Below, piece after piece: positions 17,100 through 24,504 of a stretch of 64,000 bases of DNA; within the stretch, counting starts at the first letter, position 1, and each line of letters opens with the position of its first letter. The notes under the pieces were generated by a model. The model ran no database searches, was not told where the DNA came from, and worked only from the letters and a program-made list of their open reading frames with translations. A program made the translations under genes and the position numbers. The DNA comes from Paenibacillus athensensis (GTDB taxonomy: Bacteria > Bacillota > Bacilli > Paenibacillales > NBRC-103111), in assembly GCF_004514475.2 (NCBI RefSeq), contig NZ_MYFO02000001.1:372001-436000 (forward strand). The letters run 5' to 3'.

Positions 17100-17190
17100 G
17101 CCCACGGGAGCTTGAGAATCAGGCTGAGAGTGCGGATGAATCCGCTGACCGTCAGAATCTGTCTGGATAATGCCAGCTAGAGAATGTGCA
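17100..17190 (+). promoter_or_regulatory. TPP riboswitch (THI element)
   Basis: It shows the conserved blocks of the thiamine pyrophosphate aptamer: CACGGGAGC at the 5' side, GGCTGAGAG in the pyrimidine-sensing loop, then GACCGTCAGAATCTG, CTGGATAATGCCAGC in the pyrophosphate-sensing helix, and closing AGAATGTG pairing back to the 5' end. It is followed within 10 bases by a terminator stem, so control is most likely by transcription termination when TPP is bound. It governs the ABC transporter genes downstream. Confidence 0.95.
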
Positions 17191-17200
17191 CGAATGAACC

Positions 17201-17237
17201 ATCCGTTCGGGTAATTCCTGAACGGATTTTTGTTTTG
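17201..17237 (+). terminator. Riboswitch-controlled terminator
   Basis: ATCCGTTC (17201-17208) pairs with GAACGGAT (17220-17227) and is followed by TTTTTGTTTT. It is the expression platform of the TPP riboswitch. Confidence 0.85.
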
Positions 17238-17310
17238 CGCAAGCTGCTGCGCTCCCGCGAACCGGGGGCTTTTCGTTTGGGTTCGAACATGAGGGGAGAG
17301 ACTGTACACA

Positions 17311-18354
17311 ATGAAATGGAATCGAATTGCACCGGCGCTGCTGCTCAGCTTGGGCCTGATCGCGTCTGGCTGCTCGCAAGCAGGCGGCGAAGCTTCGTCA
17401 TCGCCAGGCGCTTCTGCACAGCCAGCAGCAACCAAGGAAGCGGCCAAGCCGCTGACGAACGTAAAGGTCGTGCTGGACTGGACGCCAAACACGAACCATA
17501 CCGGGCTGTATGTCGCCAAGGATCAGGGATTTTTTGAACAGGAAGGCTTGAACGTCGAGATCGTGCAGCCAGGCGAAAGCGGCGCCGATGCGATGGTGGC
17601 CAGCGGAGCGGCCGAATTTGGCGTCAGCTATCAGGAGGGCATTACCCAAGGCCGCATTCAAGGCGTGCCGATTGTGTCGCTGGCCGCTGTTATCCAGCAT
17701 AATACCTCGGGCTTTGCTTCCCCGGCGGGCAAGAATATCAAAACGCCCAAGGATTTCGTTGGCAAAACCTATGGCGGCTGGGGCTCCCCCGCGGAAAATG
17801 CGATGATTGAATCGCTGATGCAAGCCGAGAACGCCGACCCGTCCAAGGTGAAAATCGTCAACATCGGTGAAGCCGACTATTTCACCGCTGTCAAACGCGA
17901 CATTGATTTTGCCTGGATTTATTACGCCTGGACAGGCATCGACGCCGAGCTGCGCAACGAGCCGACCAACATGATTTATTTGAACCAATATTCGGACAAG
18001 CTGGATTATTATACGCCGGTGCTGGCTACAAGCGAGAAGATGATCAAGGACAAGCCGGAGATCGTCAAAGCGTTCGTCGCCGGTGCCGCCAAAGGCTACC
18101 AGTTCGCGATCGACAAGCCGGAGGAGGCCGCAAATATTTTGATCAAAGCCGTGCCCGATCTGGATCCGAAGCTCGTCGTCGCCAGCCAGAAATGGCTCAG
18201 CCCGCGTTACAAGGACGATGCGCCGCGCTGGGGCGAGCAAAAGCAAAGCGTCTGGGAAGGCTATGCCGACTGGATGCTGGAGCACAAGCTGCTGGACAAA
18301 AAGCTCGACGCGCAAGCGGCGTTTACAAACGATTTCCTGCCAGGCTCCAAGTAG
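17311..18354 (+). CDS. thiY: Thiamine-precursor (HMP/FAPy-type) ABC transporter substrate-binding lipoprotein
   Basis: 347-aa NMT1/ThiY-family protein. Signal peptide with lipobox IASGC (Cys21), then a Ser/Ala/Pro-rich linker, then the mature domain beginning KVVLDWTPNTNHTGLYVAKDQ, the signature start of pyrimidine-binding proteins. Further family features: FGVSYQEG, GKTYGGWGSPAEN, FAWIYYAWTGID. It should bind formylaminopyrimidine or HMP outside the membrane and deliver it to ThiX/ThiZ. The TPP riboswitch directly upstream supports the thiamine link. Confidence 0.95.
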   Translation: MKWNRIAPALLLSLGLIASGCSQAGGEASSSPGASAQPAATKEAAKPLTNVKVVLDWTPNTNHTGLYVAKDQGFFEQEGLNVEIVQPGESGADAMVASGAAEFGVSYQEGITQGRIQGVPIVSLAAVIQHNTSGFASPAGKNIKTPKDFVGKTYGGWGSPAENAMIESLMQAENADPSKVKIVNIGEADYFTAVKRDIDFAWIYYAWTGIDAELRNEPTNMIYLNQYSDKLDYYTPVLATSEKMIKDKPEIVKAFVAGAAKGYQFAIDKPEEAANILIKAVPDLDPKLVVASQKWLSPRYKDDAPRWGEQKQSVWEGYADWMLEHKLLDKKLDAQAAFTNDFLPGSK

Positions 18355-18390
18355 CGGAGCGTTGCACGATCAGTGAAGGAGGGGTTACGA

Positions 18391-18684
18391 TTGGCTAATG
18401 CTTTGGTCAGCATTCAGATTTTGCCGAAAACGAAAAATAATGACGATATCATCCCTTACGTAGACCGGGCGATTGAAGTGATCGCCCAATCGGGCGTGAA
18501 GTATTTGGTCAGCCCGCTGGAGACAACGATGGAAGGCGAATTGAGCGTGCTGCTTGGCATCATCGAGCAGATGAACGACGCCATGATTGCGATGGGCAGC
18601 CCCAGCGTCATTTCGCAGGTCAAAATTTATTTCAACCCCGCCGGCGCGTCGATGGACAAGCTGACGGAGAAATATCGTCCGTGA
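18391..18684 (+). CDS. Thiamine-binding MTH1187/YqgV-family protein
   Basis: 97-aa small alpha/beta protein of the MTH1187 (DUF77) family: ALVSIQILPKTK, IIPYVDRAIEVIAQSG, YLVSPLETTMEGE, VKIYFNPAG. Family members bind thiamine or related compounds and are often encoded with thiamine transporters. I place the start at TTG 18391, 6 bases after AAGGAGGGG; the in-frame GTG at 18373 would put that ribosome site inside the gene. It overlaps thiX by 4 bases (GTGA). In B. subtilis this protein is not in the thiXYZ operon; a cytoplasmic carrier or sensor role is an inference. Confidence 0.9.
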   Translation: MANALVSIQILPKTKNNDDIIPYVDRAIEVIAQSGVKYLVSPLETTMEGELSVLLGIIEQMNDAMIAMGSPSVISQVKIYFNPAGASMDKLTEKYRP

Positions 18685-19442
18685 AGCTCAAAAAGTGGAT
18701 TCAAGCAGGATGGCCGCCGGTAAGCGCGGTCATCCTTCTGCTGCTTGTATGGCAGCTTGCCGTATCGTGCGGCTGGGTGGAGGGCTGGCTGCTGCCCAGC
18801 CCACTGCAAATCATCGCCGAGGCGTCAAATGCGTTGCCTCGCATCGGCATGCATACAGCAGCGACTGTACGCATTGTGCTGCTGGGCTTTGTGCTGGGCG
18901 CCGGCATCGGCATTGCGCTGGCCTGCTTGCTGCATCTGGCTCCGCTGCTCAAAGCGGCGCTTTATCCGCTGTTAATCGTCAGCCAGAACGTGCCGACCAT
19001 TGCCATCGGACCGCTATTGATCATCTGGTTCGGGTTCGGACTGCTGCCCAAGCTGATTCTGATTGTGCTCGTCTGCTTTTTCCCTGTTTGCATGAGCACG
19101 CTCGACGGCTTCGCGCGTACCGATCGCACGGCCTATAATTATATGCAAATGCTCGGCGCAGGCAAATATCAGCTGTTCGCCAAGCTGGAGCTGCCTTATG
19201 CGCTGCCGTTCGTCTTCTCGGGATTGAAAATTTCCGCCACCTACAGCGTCATGGGCGCCGTTATCGCCGAATGGCTTGGCGGTTCGGAAGGTCTCGGGTA
19301 TTATATGATTTTGCAAAAATCGAGCTATCGGGTCGATCGGGAGTTTATTGCCATTGTCATCATCATCGCGTTAAGTTTATCGTTTTGGAGGTTGATCGTC
19401 TGGCTGGAAAAGCGCGTAATCCGTTGGAATGTCAAACGCTAG
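18681..19442 (+). CDS. thiX: Thiamine-precursor ABC transporter permease
   Basis: GTG start overlapping the previous stop (GTGA). 253 aa with about six membrane helices (PVSAVILLLLVWQLAV, IVLLGFVLGAGIGIALACLL, IAIGPLLIIWFGFGLLPKLILIVLVCFFPV, IAIVIIIALSLSFW) and the BPD-type EAA loop ALPFVFSGLKISATY ... EWLGGSEGLGY that docks with the ATPase. A homodimer would form the channel. Confidence 0.94.
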   Translation: MKLKKWIQAGWPPVSAVILLLLVWQLAVSCGWVEGWLLPSPLQIIAEASNALPRIGMHTAATVRIVLLGFVLGAGIGIALACLLHLAPLLKAALYPLLIVSQNVPTIAIGPLLIIWFGFGLLPKLILIVLVCFFPVCMSTLDGFARTDRTAYNYMQMLGAGKYQLFAKLELPYALPFVFSGLKISATYSVMGAVIAEWLGGSEGLGYYMILQKSSYRVDREFIAIVIIIALSLSFWRLIVWLEKRVIRWNVKR

Positions 19443-19464
19443 CGAAGCAGGGAGGAGGCTTGCC

Positions 19465-20241
19465 GTGAGCAAACTGGAGCTGAATGGAATTGAAATGGGC
19501 TTTGCCGGCGCAACGCAAACCGTCAACGTGCTCGGCGGCGTAACGCTGCATGTAGACGAAGGCGAATTCGTCTCGCTGATCGGACCTTCGGGCAGCGGCA
19601 AAAGCACGCTGTTCCACCTGATCGGCGGCTTGTACGAGCCGGACGCCGGTGAGGTGCGGCTGGACGGTCAGCGCATTAACGGCCGACGCGGACTTGTCGG
19701 CTATATGCCGCAGCAGCCGGCGCTGCTGCCGTGGCGCAGCGTCGAAGCCAATGCGCTGCTGGCGCGGGAAGTCGCCGGTCCGGTGACGGTCAAGGACAAG
19801 GCGCTCGCGCGCGAGTGGCTGGCGAAGGCCGGGCTAGGCGGCTTCGAACGCGAGTATCCGCATGCGCTTTCCGGCGGCATGCAGCAGCGCGTATCGTTCG
19901 TGCGCGCCATGCTCGGCCCGCACCGGCTGCTCTGTCTGGACGAGCCGTTTGGCGCGCTCGACGCGTTGACGCGGACGCAGATGCAGAGCTGGCTGCTCGA
20001 TCTGTGGGAAACGAGCAAGCGAGCCGTGCTGCTCGTTACGCACAGCATCGACGAAGCGCTGTATATGTCAGACCGGATCTATGTGCTTTCCGACAAGCCG
20101 GCCAAGGTGCTGCGCGAAATCGTTGTGCCGTTCGCCCGCCCGCGCCGCGAGGACGTGCTGAGCGATCCGGCGTTTGGCCGGCTGCGCAGCGAGCTGTATG
20201 CGCTTTTACGTAAGGAGGAGATTAGCCATGCCAGCCATTGA
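19465..20241 (+). CDS. thiZ: Thiamine-precursor ABC transporter ATP-binding protein
   Basis: GTG at 19465 after GGAGGAGG (6 bases). 258 aa with all ABC motifs: Walker A GPSGSGKST, Q-loop MPQQPALLPW, signature LSGGMQQRVS, Walker B LLCLDEPFGALD, and H-loop THSIDEAL. It is of the nitrate/taurine/ThiZ subgroup. Its last 14 bases overlap the TatD-family gene, so translation is coupled. Confidence 0.95.
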   Translation: MSKLELNGIEMGFAGATQTVNVLGGVTLHVDEGEFVSLIGPSGSGKSTLFHLIGGLYEPDAGEVRLDGQRINGRRGLVGYMPQQPALLPWRSVEANALLAREVAGPVTVKDKALAREWLAKAGLGGFEREYPHALSGGMQQRVSFVRAMLGPHRLLCLDEPFGALDALTRTQMQSWLLDLWETSKRAVLLVTHSIDEALYMSDRIYVLSDKPAKVLREIVVPFARPRREDVLSDPAFGRLRSELYALLRKEEISHASH

Positions 20242-21013
20242 CGCTCATATTCATCTCGATCTCTATAACGAAGCCGACATCGCCGGCATTCTGGAGCGCC
20301 TCCCGCAGACCGGCGTCGAAGCGGTGATCGCCGTATCGCTCCATTTGACGTCGTGCCGCACCACACAAGCGTGGAAGCATCGCTATCCGGGACGTGTAGT
20401 CGCTGCATACGGCTATCACCCCGAGCAGGCCGTTCCCGCTGAAGCGGAGCTTAACGAGCTGCTGGCGTGGATGACCGCCAACGCCGCTGAAGCGGCAGCG
20501 ATTGGCGAGATTGGCCTGCCGTATTACAGCAGGAAGGAAGCGGAAAGCAAAAACGAGCCGTTCGAGCTCGCTCCCTATGTGGAGCTGCTGGACAAGCAGC
20601 TGCAGCTGGCGAAAGAGCTCAACAAGCCTGTCGTGCTGCACGCTGTCTACGAGGATGCAGCTCTTGTCTGCGATCTGTTGGAGCAAAGAGGCGTAAGCAA
20701 AGCGCATTTTCATTGGTTCAAGGGCCCGCTGGAAACCGTGCGGCGAATGATCGCAGCCGGCTACTTCATTTCGATCACGCCCGATGTCCACAATGAGCCG
20801 GAAATCCGCGAATTGGTCCGCATCTACCCGCTGGAGCTGATGATGGTGGAAACCGACGGACCTTGGGCCTACGAAGGCGCTTATGCCCGGCCGCTGACCG
20901 AGCCGGCGATGGTCCTGGGGGCGATCGAACAAATTGCCGCCATTAAGGAGCTGTCTGTCGAAGCCGCAGCGGAGGCGCTCTACGCCAATACAAAGCGTTT
21001 CTACGCCCTTTAG
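20228..21013 (+). CDS. TatD-family metal-dependent hydrolase in thiamine operon
   Basis: 261 aa, TIM-barrel amidohydrolase-type fold. Metal ligands: HxH in IDAHIHLD, Glu in AIGEIGLPYY, His in VVLHAVYED, His in HFHWFKG, and Asp in MVETDGPW. This is the full TatD set. The ATG at 20228 is 8 bases after AAGGAGG, within the thiZ end. TatD proteins are usually assigned to nucleic-acid or D-Tyr-tRNA hydrolysis, but here it is locked into a TPP-controlled uptake operon where other bacilli carry YlmB, which deformylates the imported pyrimidine. A substrate in thiamine salvage is a reasonable inference, not shown. Confidence 0.88.
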   Translation: MPAIDAHIHLDLYNEADIAGILERLPQTGVEAVIAVSLHLTSCRTTQAWKHRYPGRVVAAYGYHPEQAVPAEAELNELLAWMTANAAEAAAIGEIGLPYYSRKEAESKNEPFELAPYVELLDKQLQLAKELNKPVVLHAVYEDAALVCDLLEQRGVSKAHFHWFKGPLETVRRMIAAGYFISITPDVHNEPEIRELVRIYPLELMMVETDGPWAYEGAYARPLTEPAMVLGAIEQIAAIKELSVEAAAEALYANTKRFYAL

Positions 21014-21014
21014 G

Positions 21015-21089
21015 AAGCCCTCAGACCGGCGCCCTGCTGCAAGCTTTATCTCCTAGCGGCTCAAGGCTTGCAGCAGCGAAGAGGGGCTT
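21015..21089. repeat. Nested inverted repeat after the thiamine operon
   Basis: CTGCTGCAAGC (21034-21044) pairs with GCTTGCAGCAG (21066-21076); an outer AAGCCCTC / GAGGGGCTT pair (21015-21022, 21081-21089) extends it. No T-run follows. It may be an mRNA 3'-end structure. Confidence 0.45.
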
Positions 21090-21207
21090 GGCGTTTGAAG
21101 ACAAGGACAGGGAGAAGGCCGAGCCGGCATGCCGCAGATGTGAAGCGCAGAGCCACGAAAGAAAATTGCTTTGCCGGGTTGTTGGGCGGGCCAAATCAAG
21201 CGATAAA

Positions 21208-21257
21208 TAAAAAACGCAGTTTGCTCCGCCGTAAGGACGGACCACGCTGCGTTTTTT
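21208..21257. terminator. Bidirectional terminator
   Basis: AAAAAACGCAG (21208-21218) pairs with CTGCGTTTTTT (21247-21257); there is an inner GTCCxxxCGGAC-like stem. It serves the reverse-strand gene at 21265 and probably the thiamine operon. Confidence 0.85.
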
Positions 21258-21264
21258 AGTTGGC

Positions 21265-21561
21265 TCATGCGTACTGCAGTTGCTTCTCCAGCAAATTGGA
21301 GCGAATTTGCTCAATTCGCTTGCGCACGTAGAAATCAAAGGCAGCGCCGGTCAAATCCCGCGGCTGCAGATGCTGATTCGTATCGTTGTCGACAATGAGC
21401 AAGGAACCGTCGTCGAAAAATTTAAACGTCAGATCGCAATAAGGCAAATCTGTTCGGTCGAGCATGTCGTCAATCTGCGACGGTGGGAGATTGCCGCCGC
21501 TGGATGCTTTCTTGTACCAATAATCGCGTTCGATAAAGCGGTAATTGTGACTTGTATTCAT
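21265..21561 (-). CDS. Small hypothetical protein with LexA-type operators, 98 aa
   Basis: The ATG at 21561 is preceded by AAGGAGG at 10 bases; a longer frame from 21624 has no ribosome site. The product starts MNTSHNYRFIERDYWYKKASS, has a central FKFFDDGSLLIVDND strand pair, and a charged helical end (VRKRIEQIRSNLLEKQ). No known domain is recognised. Two LexA-like boxes flank its -10 (see 21586 and 21618), so DNA-damage control is likely. It could be a cell-division or repair accessory factor, but nothing in the sequence says which. Confidence 0.82.
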   Translation of the reverse strand: MNTSHNYRFIERDYWYKKASSGGNLPPSQIDDMLDRTDLPYCDLTFKFFDDGSLLIVDNDTNQHLQPRDLTGAAFDFYVRKRIEQIRSNLLEKQLQYA

Positions 21562-21585
21562 CGGGTAACAACCTCCTTCGTCTTG

Positions 21586-21599
21586 AGAACATGTGTTTG
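21586..21599 (-). promoter_or_regulatory. LexA-like box, downstream of -10
   Basis: AGAACATGTGTTTG against the B. subtilis SOS box CGAAC-N4-GTTCG: two mismatches. It sits between the promoter -10 (TATACT, reverse strand 21611-21616) and the ribosome site. Confidence 0.6.
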
Positions 21600-21617
21600 A
21601 ATGTAACTTTAGTATAC

Positions 21618-21631
21618 CAAACATTTGTTCT
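21618..21631 (-). promoter_or_regulatory. LexA-like box inside promoter spacer
   Basis: CAAACATTTGTTCT differs from the SOS consensus at two positions. It fills the spacer between TTCCAT (-35) and TATACT (-10) on the reverse strand, so a bound repressor would block the promoter. Confidence 0.6.
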
Positions 21632-21684
21632 TAATGGAAGAGTTTGTCCGATAAAATCCCGATTTTTTCAATTGCGCCGCGCGA

Positions 21685-22662
21685 CTATTTCCCCGCGATA
21701 TGCCCGGCAATGCGCAAGCCGTGCAGACGGCCCGTTTCGATGAAAATTTCGTTGGCGTCTTCTTTGGCCGAGGCCACAACGCCGGCAACATACAAGCCCG
21801 GAACATCGGTTTCCATCGTGTCTGGATCGTACACCGGCGTGCCGCGCTCCTCGTCGATGCCGACGCCTGCATCGCTCAGCAGCTTGCGTTCCGGGCGAAA
21901 TCCGGTCAACGCAAGCACGAAATCGTTATCCAGCTCCAGACAGCCGCCGTCACGGCCGCGAACGCGAACGAACGTTTCGCCGATCTGTTCGACTTGCGAC
22001 TCCAGCAGCAGGCGGATACGCCCCTTGTTGACCATGCTTTCAAAAAGCGGCCGCACCCACGGCTTGATGCTCGGCGAATAGCCCGCGCCCCGATAAACAA
22101 CCGTCACTTCGGCGCCGGCGCGCAAAAGGTCCATAGCCGCATCGACTGCTGAATTGCTGCCGCCGATAATCGCCACCTTTGTGCCTGTATACGGGTGAGC
22201 TTCACGGTAATAATGGGACACCTTGGACAGCTCTTCGCCGGGAATGCCCAGCCAGTTCGGTTGGTCAAAATACCCCGTGGCGACGACGACATGCCGCGCC
22301 TCGTATGTATGGGGCCGCGCGAAGCGGTCGGCCGTATGCACAATGTAGCCGCCTTCTGCGCGCCGTTCCAGCAGCAACGCCTCCTCGTAAGCGTGAATCC
22401 GCAGCTGCTCGCGCCGCGCCACCTCGCGGTAATAGACCAGCGCTTCCTGCCGATAAGGCTTGTCGTGCGGGCTCACAAACGGATATTCGCCGATTTCAAG
22501 CAGCTCGGCCGTACTGAAAAATTGCAAAAACGTCGGATACAAATAAATCGAATGCACGATATTATGCTTCTCAATCACAAGCGGGGAAAGCCCGGCCCGC
22601 TGCAGCGCAACGGCAGCAGCCAAACCGCAAGGGCCTGCGCCGATGACGATGACGTTTTCCAT
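21685..22662 (-). CDS. ypdA: YpdA-family FAD/NAD(P)-dependent oxidoreductase (putative bacillithiol disulfide reductase)
   Basis: 325 aa, thioredoxin-reductase-like flavoprotein: FAD motif VIVIGAGPCGLAAAVAL at the N terminus, VVVATGYFDQPNW, a second Rossmann NAD(P) motif VAIIGGSNSAVDAAM, and C-terminal GLYVAGVVASAKEDANEIFIETGR. There is no CxxC redox pair, which separates YpdA from TrxB. The ATG at 22662 is 8 bases after AGGAGGT. In Firmicutes YpdA reduces bacillithiol disulfide using NADPH, maintaining thiol balance. It is monocistronic. Confidence 0.94.
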   Translation of the reverse strand: MENVIVIGAGPCGLAAAVALQRAGLSPLVIEKHNIVHSIYLYPTFLQFFSTAELLEIGEYPFVSPHDKPYRQEALVYYREVARREQLRIHAYEEALLLERRAEGGYIVHTADRFARPHTYEARHVVVATGYFDQPNWLGIPGEELSKVSHYYREAHPYTGTKVAIIGGSNSAVDAAMDLLRAGAEVTVVYRGAGYSPSIKPWVRPLFESMVNKGRIRLLLESQVEQIGETFVRVRGRDGGCLELDNDFVLALTGFRPERKLLSDAGVGIDEERGTPVYDPDTMETDVPGLYVAGVVASAKEDANEIFIETGRLHGLRIAGHIAGK

Positions 22663-22781
22663 GCGAATCAACCTCCTGACCTAACACGTATCACCCCCAT
22701 ACTACCGCATCCGCTACTTGGTTACCATGAAAATCAATAGATTTTTTTTATATACTCAAACATTATTTTTTATCAAAATTA

Positions 22782-22811
22782 TTGACAATTTACTCTGACA
22801 GCAGGTAATAT
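22782..22811 (+). promoter_or_regulatory. Promoter of the rtcB operon
   Basis: TTGACA (22782-22787), 18 bases, TAATAT (22806-22811): a near-consensus sigma-A promoter. It lies about 260 bases before rtcB, leaving a long leader. Confidence 0.75.
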
Positions 22812-22862
22812 TACGTTGTTGTCTGGATAACACAAACTTTAACCCCAAGGAGGTCGACGACC

Positions 22863-22970
22863 GTGACGATGCTTACACTGCTTGAACCTGTTTATTTCAT
22901 TTCCATCGGACTGACCGAGCAACGATTCGGCAGCGCGGGAAGTCGGCTGACTGCCGATCCGCGCCGCTAG
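22863..22970 (+). CDS. Putative 35-aa leader peptide
   Basis: GTG at 22863 has AAGGAGG 8 bases upstream, one of the best ribosome sites in the window. The peptide begins MTMLTLLEPVYFISIGLTEQ and ends in an Arg-rich SRLTADPRR. It lies between the promoter and a strong terminator, the classic layout of a translated attenuator leader. No run of one amino acid is evident except three Arg near the end. It could instead be a small functional protein. Confidence 0.55.
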   Translation: MTMLTLLEPVYFISIGLTEQRFGSAGSRLTADPRR

Positions 22971-23006
22971 CTGCGCATGCACAGGCTTACGCATATGAAA
23001 TCGTTC

Positions 23007-23038
23007 AACCACGGCCGATGAAGGCTCGTGGTTTTTTT
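23007..23038 (+). terminator. Terminator/attenuator upstream of rtcB
   Basis: AACCACGGCC pairs with GGCTCGTGGTT (one bulge), a 6-base loop, then TTTTTTT. It sits inside the rtcB leader, 36 bases before the rtcB ATG, so transcripts must read through it to reach rtcB. Confidence 0.85.
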
Positions 23039-23073
23039 GTTATATCCATAAATCGAGAGGAACCAGATCTTAT

Positions 23074-24504
23074 ATGAACAATTCATCGCTTTACAACAAT
23101 CATATCCGCTTGCAGCTGCCAAACGGCGATCTGCACGTATATGCCAATGAAATTATTTACAACAGCTTGGAAGGCCGGATCTTTGAAATGGCCGACAACA
23201 ACCTGCAAATTCCTCATCACCGCTACATGAGCTACACGCCCGACGTCCATGTCGGCGAAGGGACGTGCATCGGCACAACAGCCGTCTGGGACATGGCTGA
23301 CGGATACATATCGCCCTCCATCGTCGGCTCCGATATCGGCTGCGGCATGCGCGTGCACAGGACGAATCTGCATGCCGAGGAGCTGCGCGATCCGCAGCTT
23401 CGCCGCAAGCTGGTCAAGGAAATCGGCAAGCGGCTGCCCGCTGAAGACCGGCGGCGCGGCGAATGGTCGGACATCCGGCTGGAGGATGTCGTCGTCAAAG
23501 GGTTGCATGGCTTGCCGAGGAAATACATGCCGGACGTGTACACGCCGAAAAAATCCACCTCTCTCAGCCATGTCGAGCACGCCAAATTCAGCTTTGACCG
23601 CGAATTTCTGGAGCGCTTGCCCGATAAGTTCTGGCATCGCGGCCACAGGCAGCTCGGCACGCTCGGAAGCGGCAACCATTTCTGCGAAATCCAGACGGTC
23701 GAGATTGTGGCAGAGCAGCGCGAGCTGGCCCGGCAATGGGGATTGTTCGACGGACAGGTCGTCGTTATGATTCACTCAGGTTCGCGCGCATGGGGCGGCT
23801 TGATCGGCAGCGATGCGCGCGCCGCCTTTATCAAATACATGCGGGCGCACAAGCTGGCCAGTCGCGATCCGAAGCTGCTGTTTGCTCCCATCGACAGCGA
23901 CGTCGGGCGCATGTATCTGGCGCGCATGTACTCCGCGCTGAATTATGCCGTAGCCAACCGCCATATGATCGCTTACAGCGTGCATGAAGCGTTCAGCCTC
24001 GTATTCGGCGGCAAATTCCAGATGCCGGTGCTATACGATCTGATGCACAACTACGCGCTGGAGGAAGAGCATGAGGGAAGGCGGATGCTCGTCCACCGCA
24101 AAGGCGCGACCCGGGCGCTGCCGGCCGGCCATCCGGACAATCCCGGCCCGTATGCGGCTACCGGCCATCCCGCGCTTATTCCAGGCTCGATGGGTACAGC
24201 TTCCTTCATCATGGTCGGCAAGCAGGCGGGGCAAAGCAACTACTATTCCATCTGCCACGGCGCCGGCCGCCTGCGCTCGCGCAGCGCGACCAAAAGGCTG
24301 ATCAGCGTCGAGCAGTTCGCCGCCGCGCTTGGCGTCGGCACCGACAACGAAATTATCGTCAACCAGCGGGCGCTGGAATCGATCCTCGATGAATGCCCGC
24401 AAGCTTATAAGGATGTAGATCAAATTATTGACAGCGTGACTGGCGCAGGTCTTGCCGATGTAGTGGCTCGCTGCCGGCCGCTTGCTGTCGTGAAAGGTGT
24501 TTAG
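23074..24504 (+). CDS. rtcB: RtcB-family RNA-splicing ligase
   Basis: 476 aa, full-length RtcB, which joins 2',3'-cyclic phosphate or 3'-phosphate RNA ends to 5'-OH ends using GTP and Mn. Conserved motifs: PDVHVGEGTCIG, VGSDIGCGMR with metal Cys90, GSGNHFCEIQ, MIHSGSRAWG, and the guanylated His395 in ICHGAGRLRSR. The ATG at 23074 is 12 bases from GAGAGG, a weak site. The stop codon abuts the start of the AAA+ gene at 24505, so they form one operon. No archease gene is nearby. Likely role: RNA repair after tRNA or rRNA damage. Confidence 0.95.
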   Translation: MNNSSLYNNHIRLQLPNGDLHVYANEIIYNSLEGRIFEMADNNLQIPHHRYMSYTPDVHVGEGTCIGTTAVWDMADGYISPSIVGSDIGCGMRVHRTNLHAEELRDPQLRRKLVKEIGKRLPAEDRRRGEWSDIRLEDVVVKGLHGLPRKYMPDVYTPKKSTSLSHVEHAKFSFDREFLERLPDKFWHRGHRQLGTLGSGNHFCEIQTVEIVAEQRELARQWGLFDGQVVVMIHSGSRAWGGLIGSDARAAFIKYMRAHKLASRDPKLLFAPIDSDVGRMYLARMYSALNYAVANRHMIAYSVHEAFSLVFGGKFQMPVLYDLMHNYALEEEHEGRRMLVHRKGATRALPAGHPDNPGPYAATGHPALIPGSMGTASFIMVGKQAGQSNYYSICHGAGRLRSRSATKRLISVEQFAAALGVGTDNEIIVNQRALESILDECPQAYKDVDQIIDSVTGAGLADVVARCRPLAVVKGV

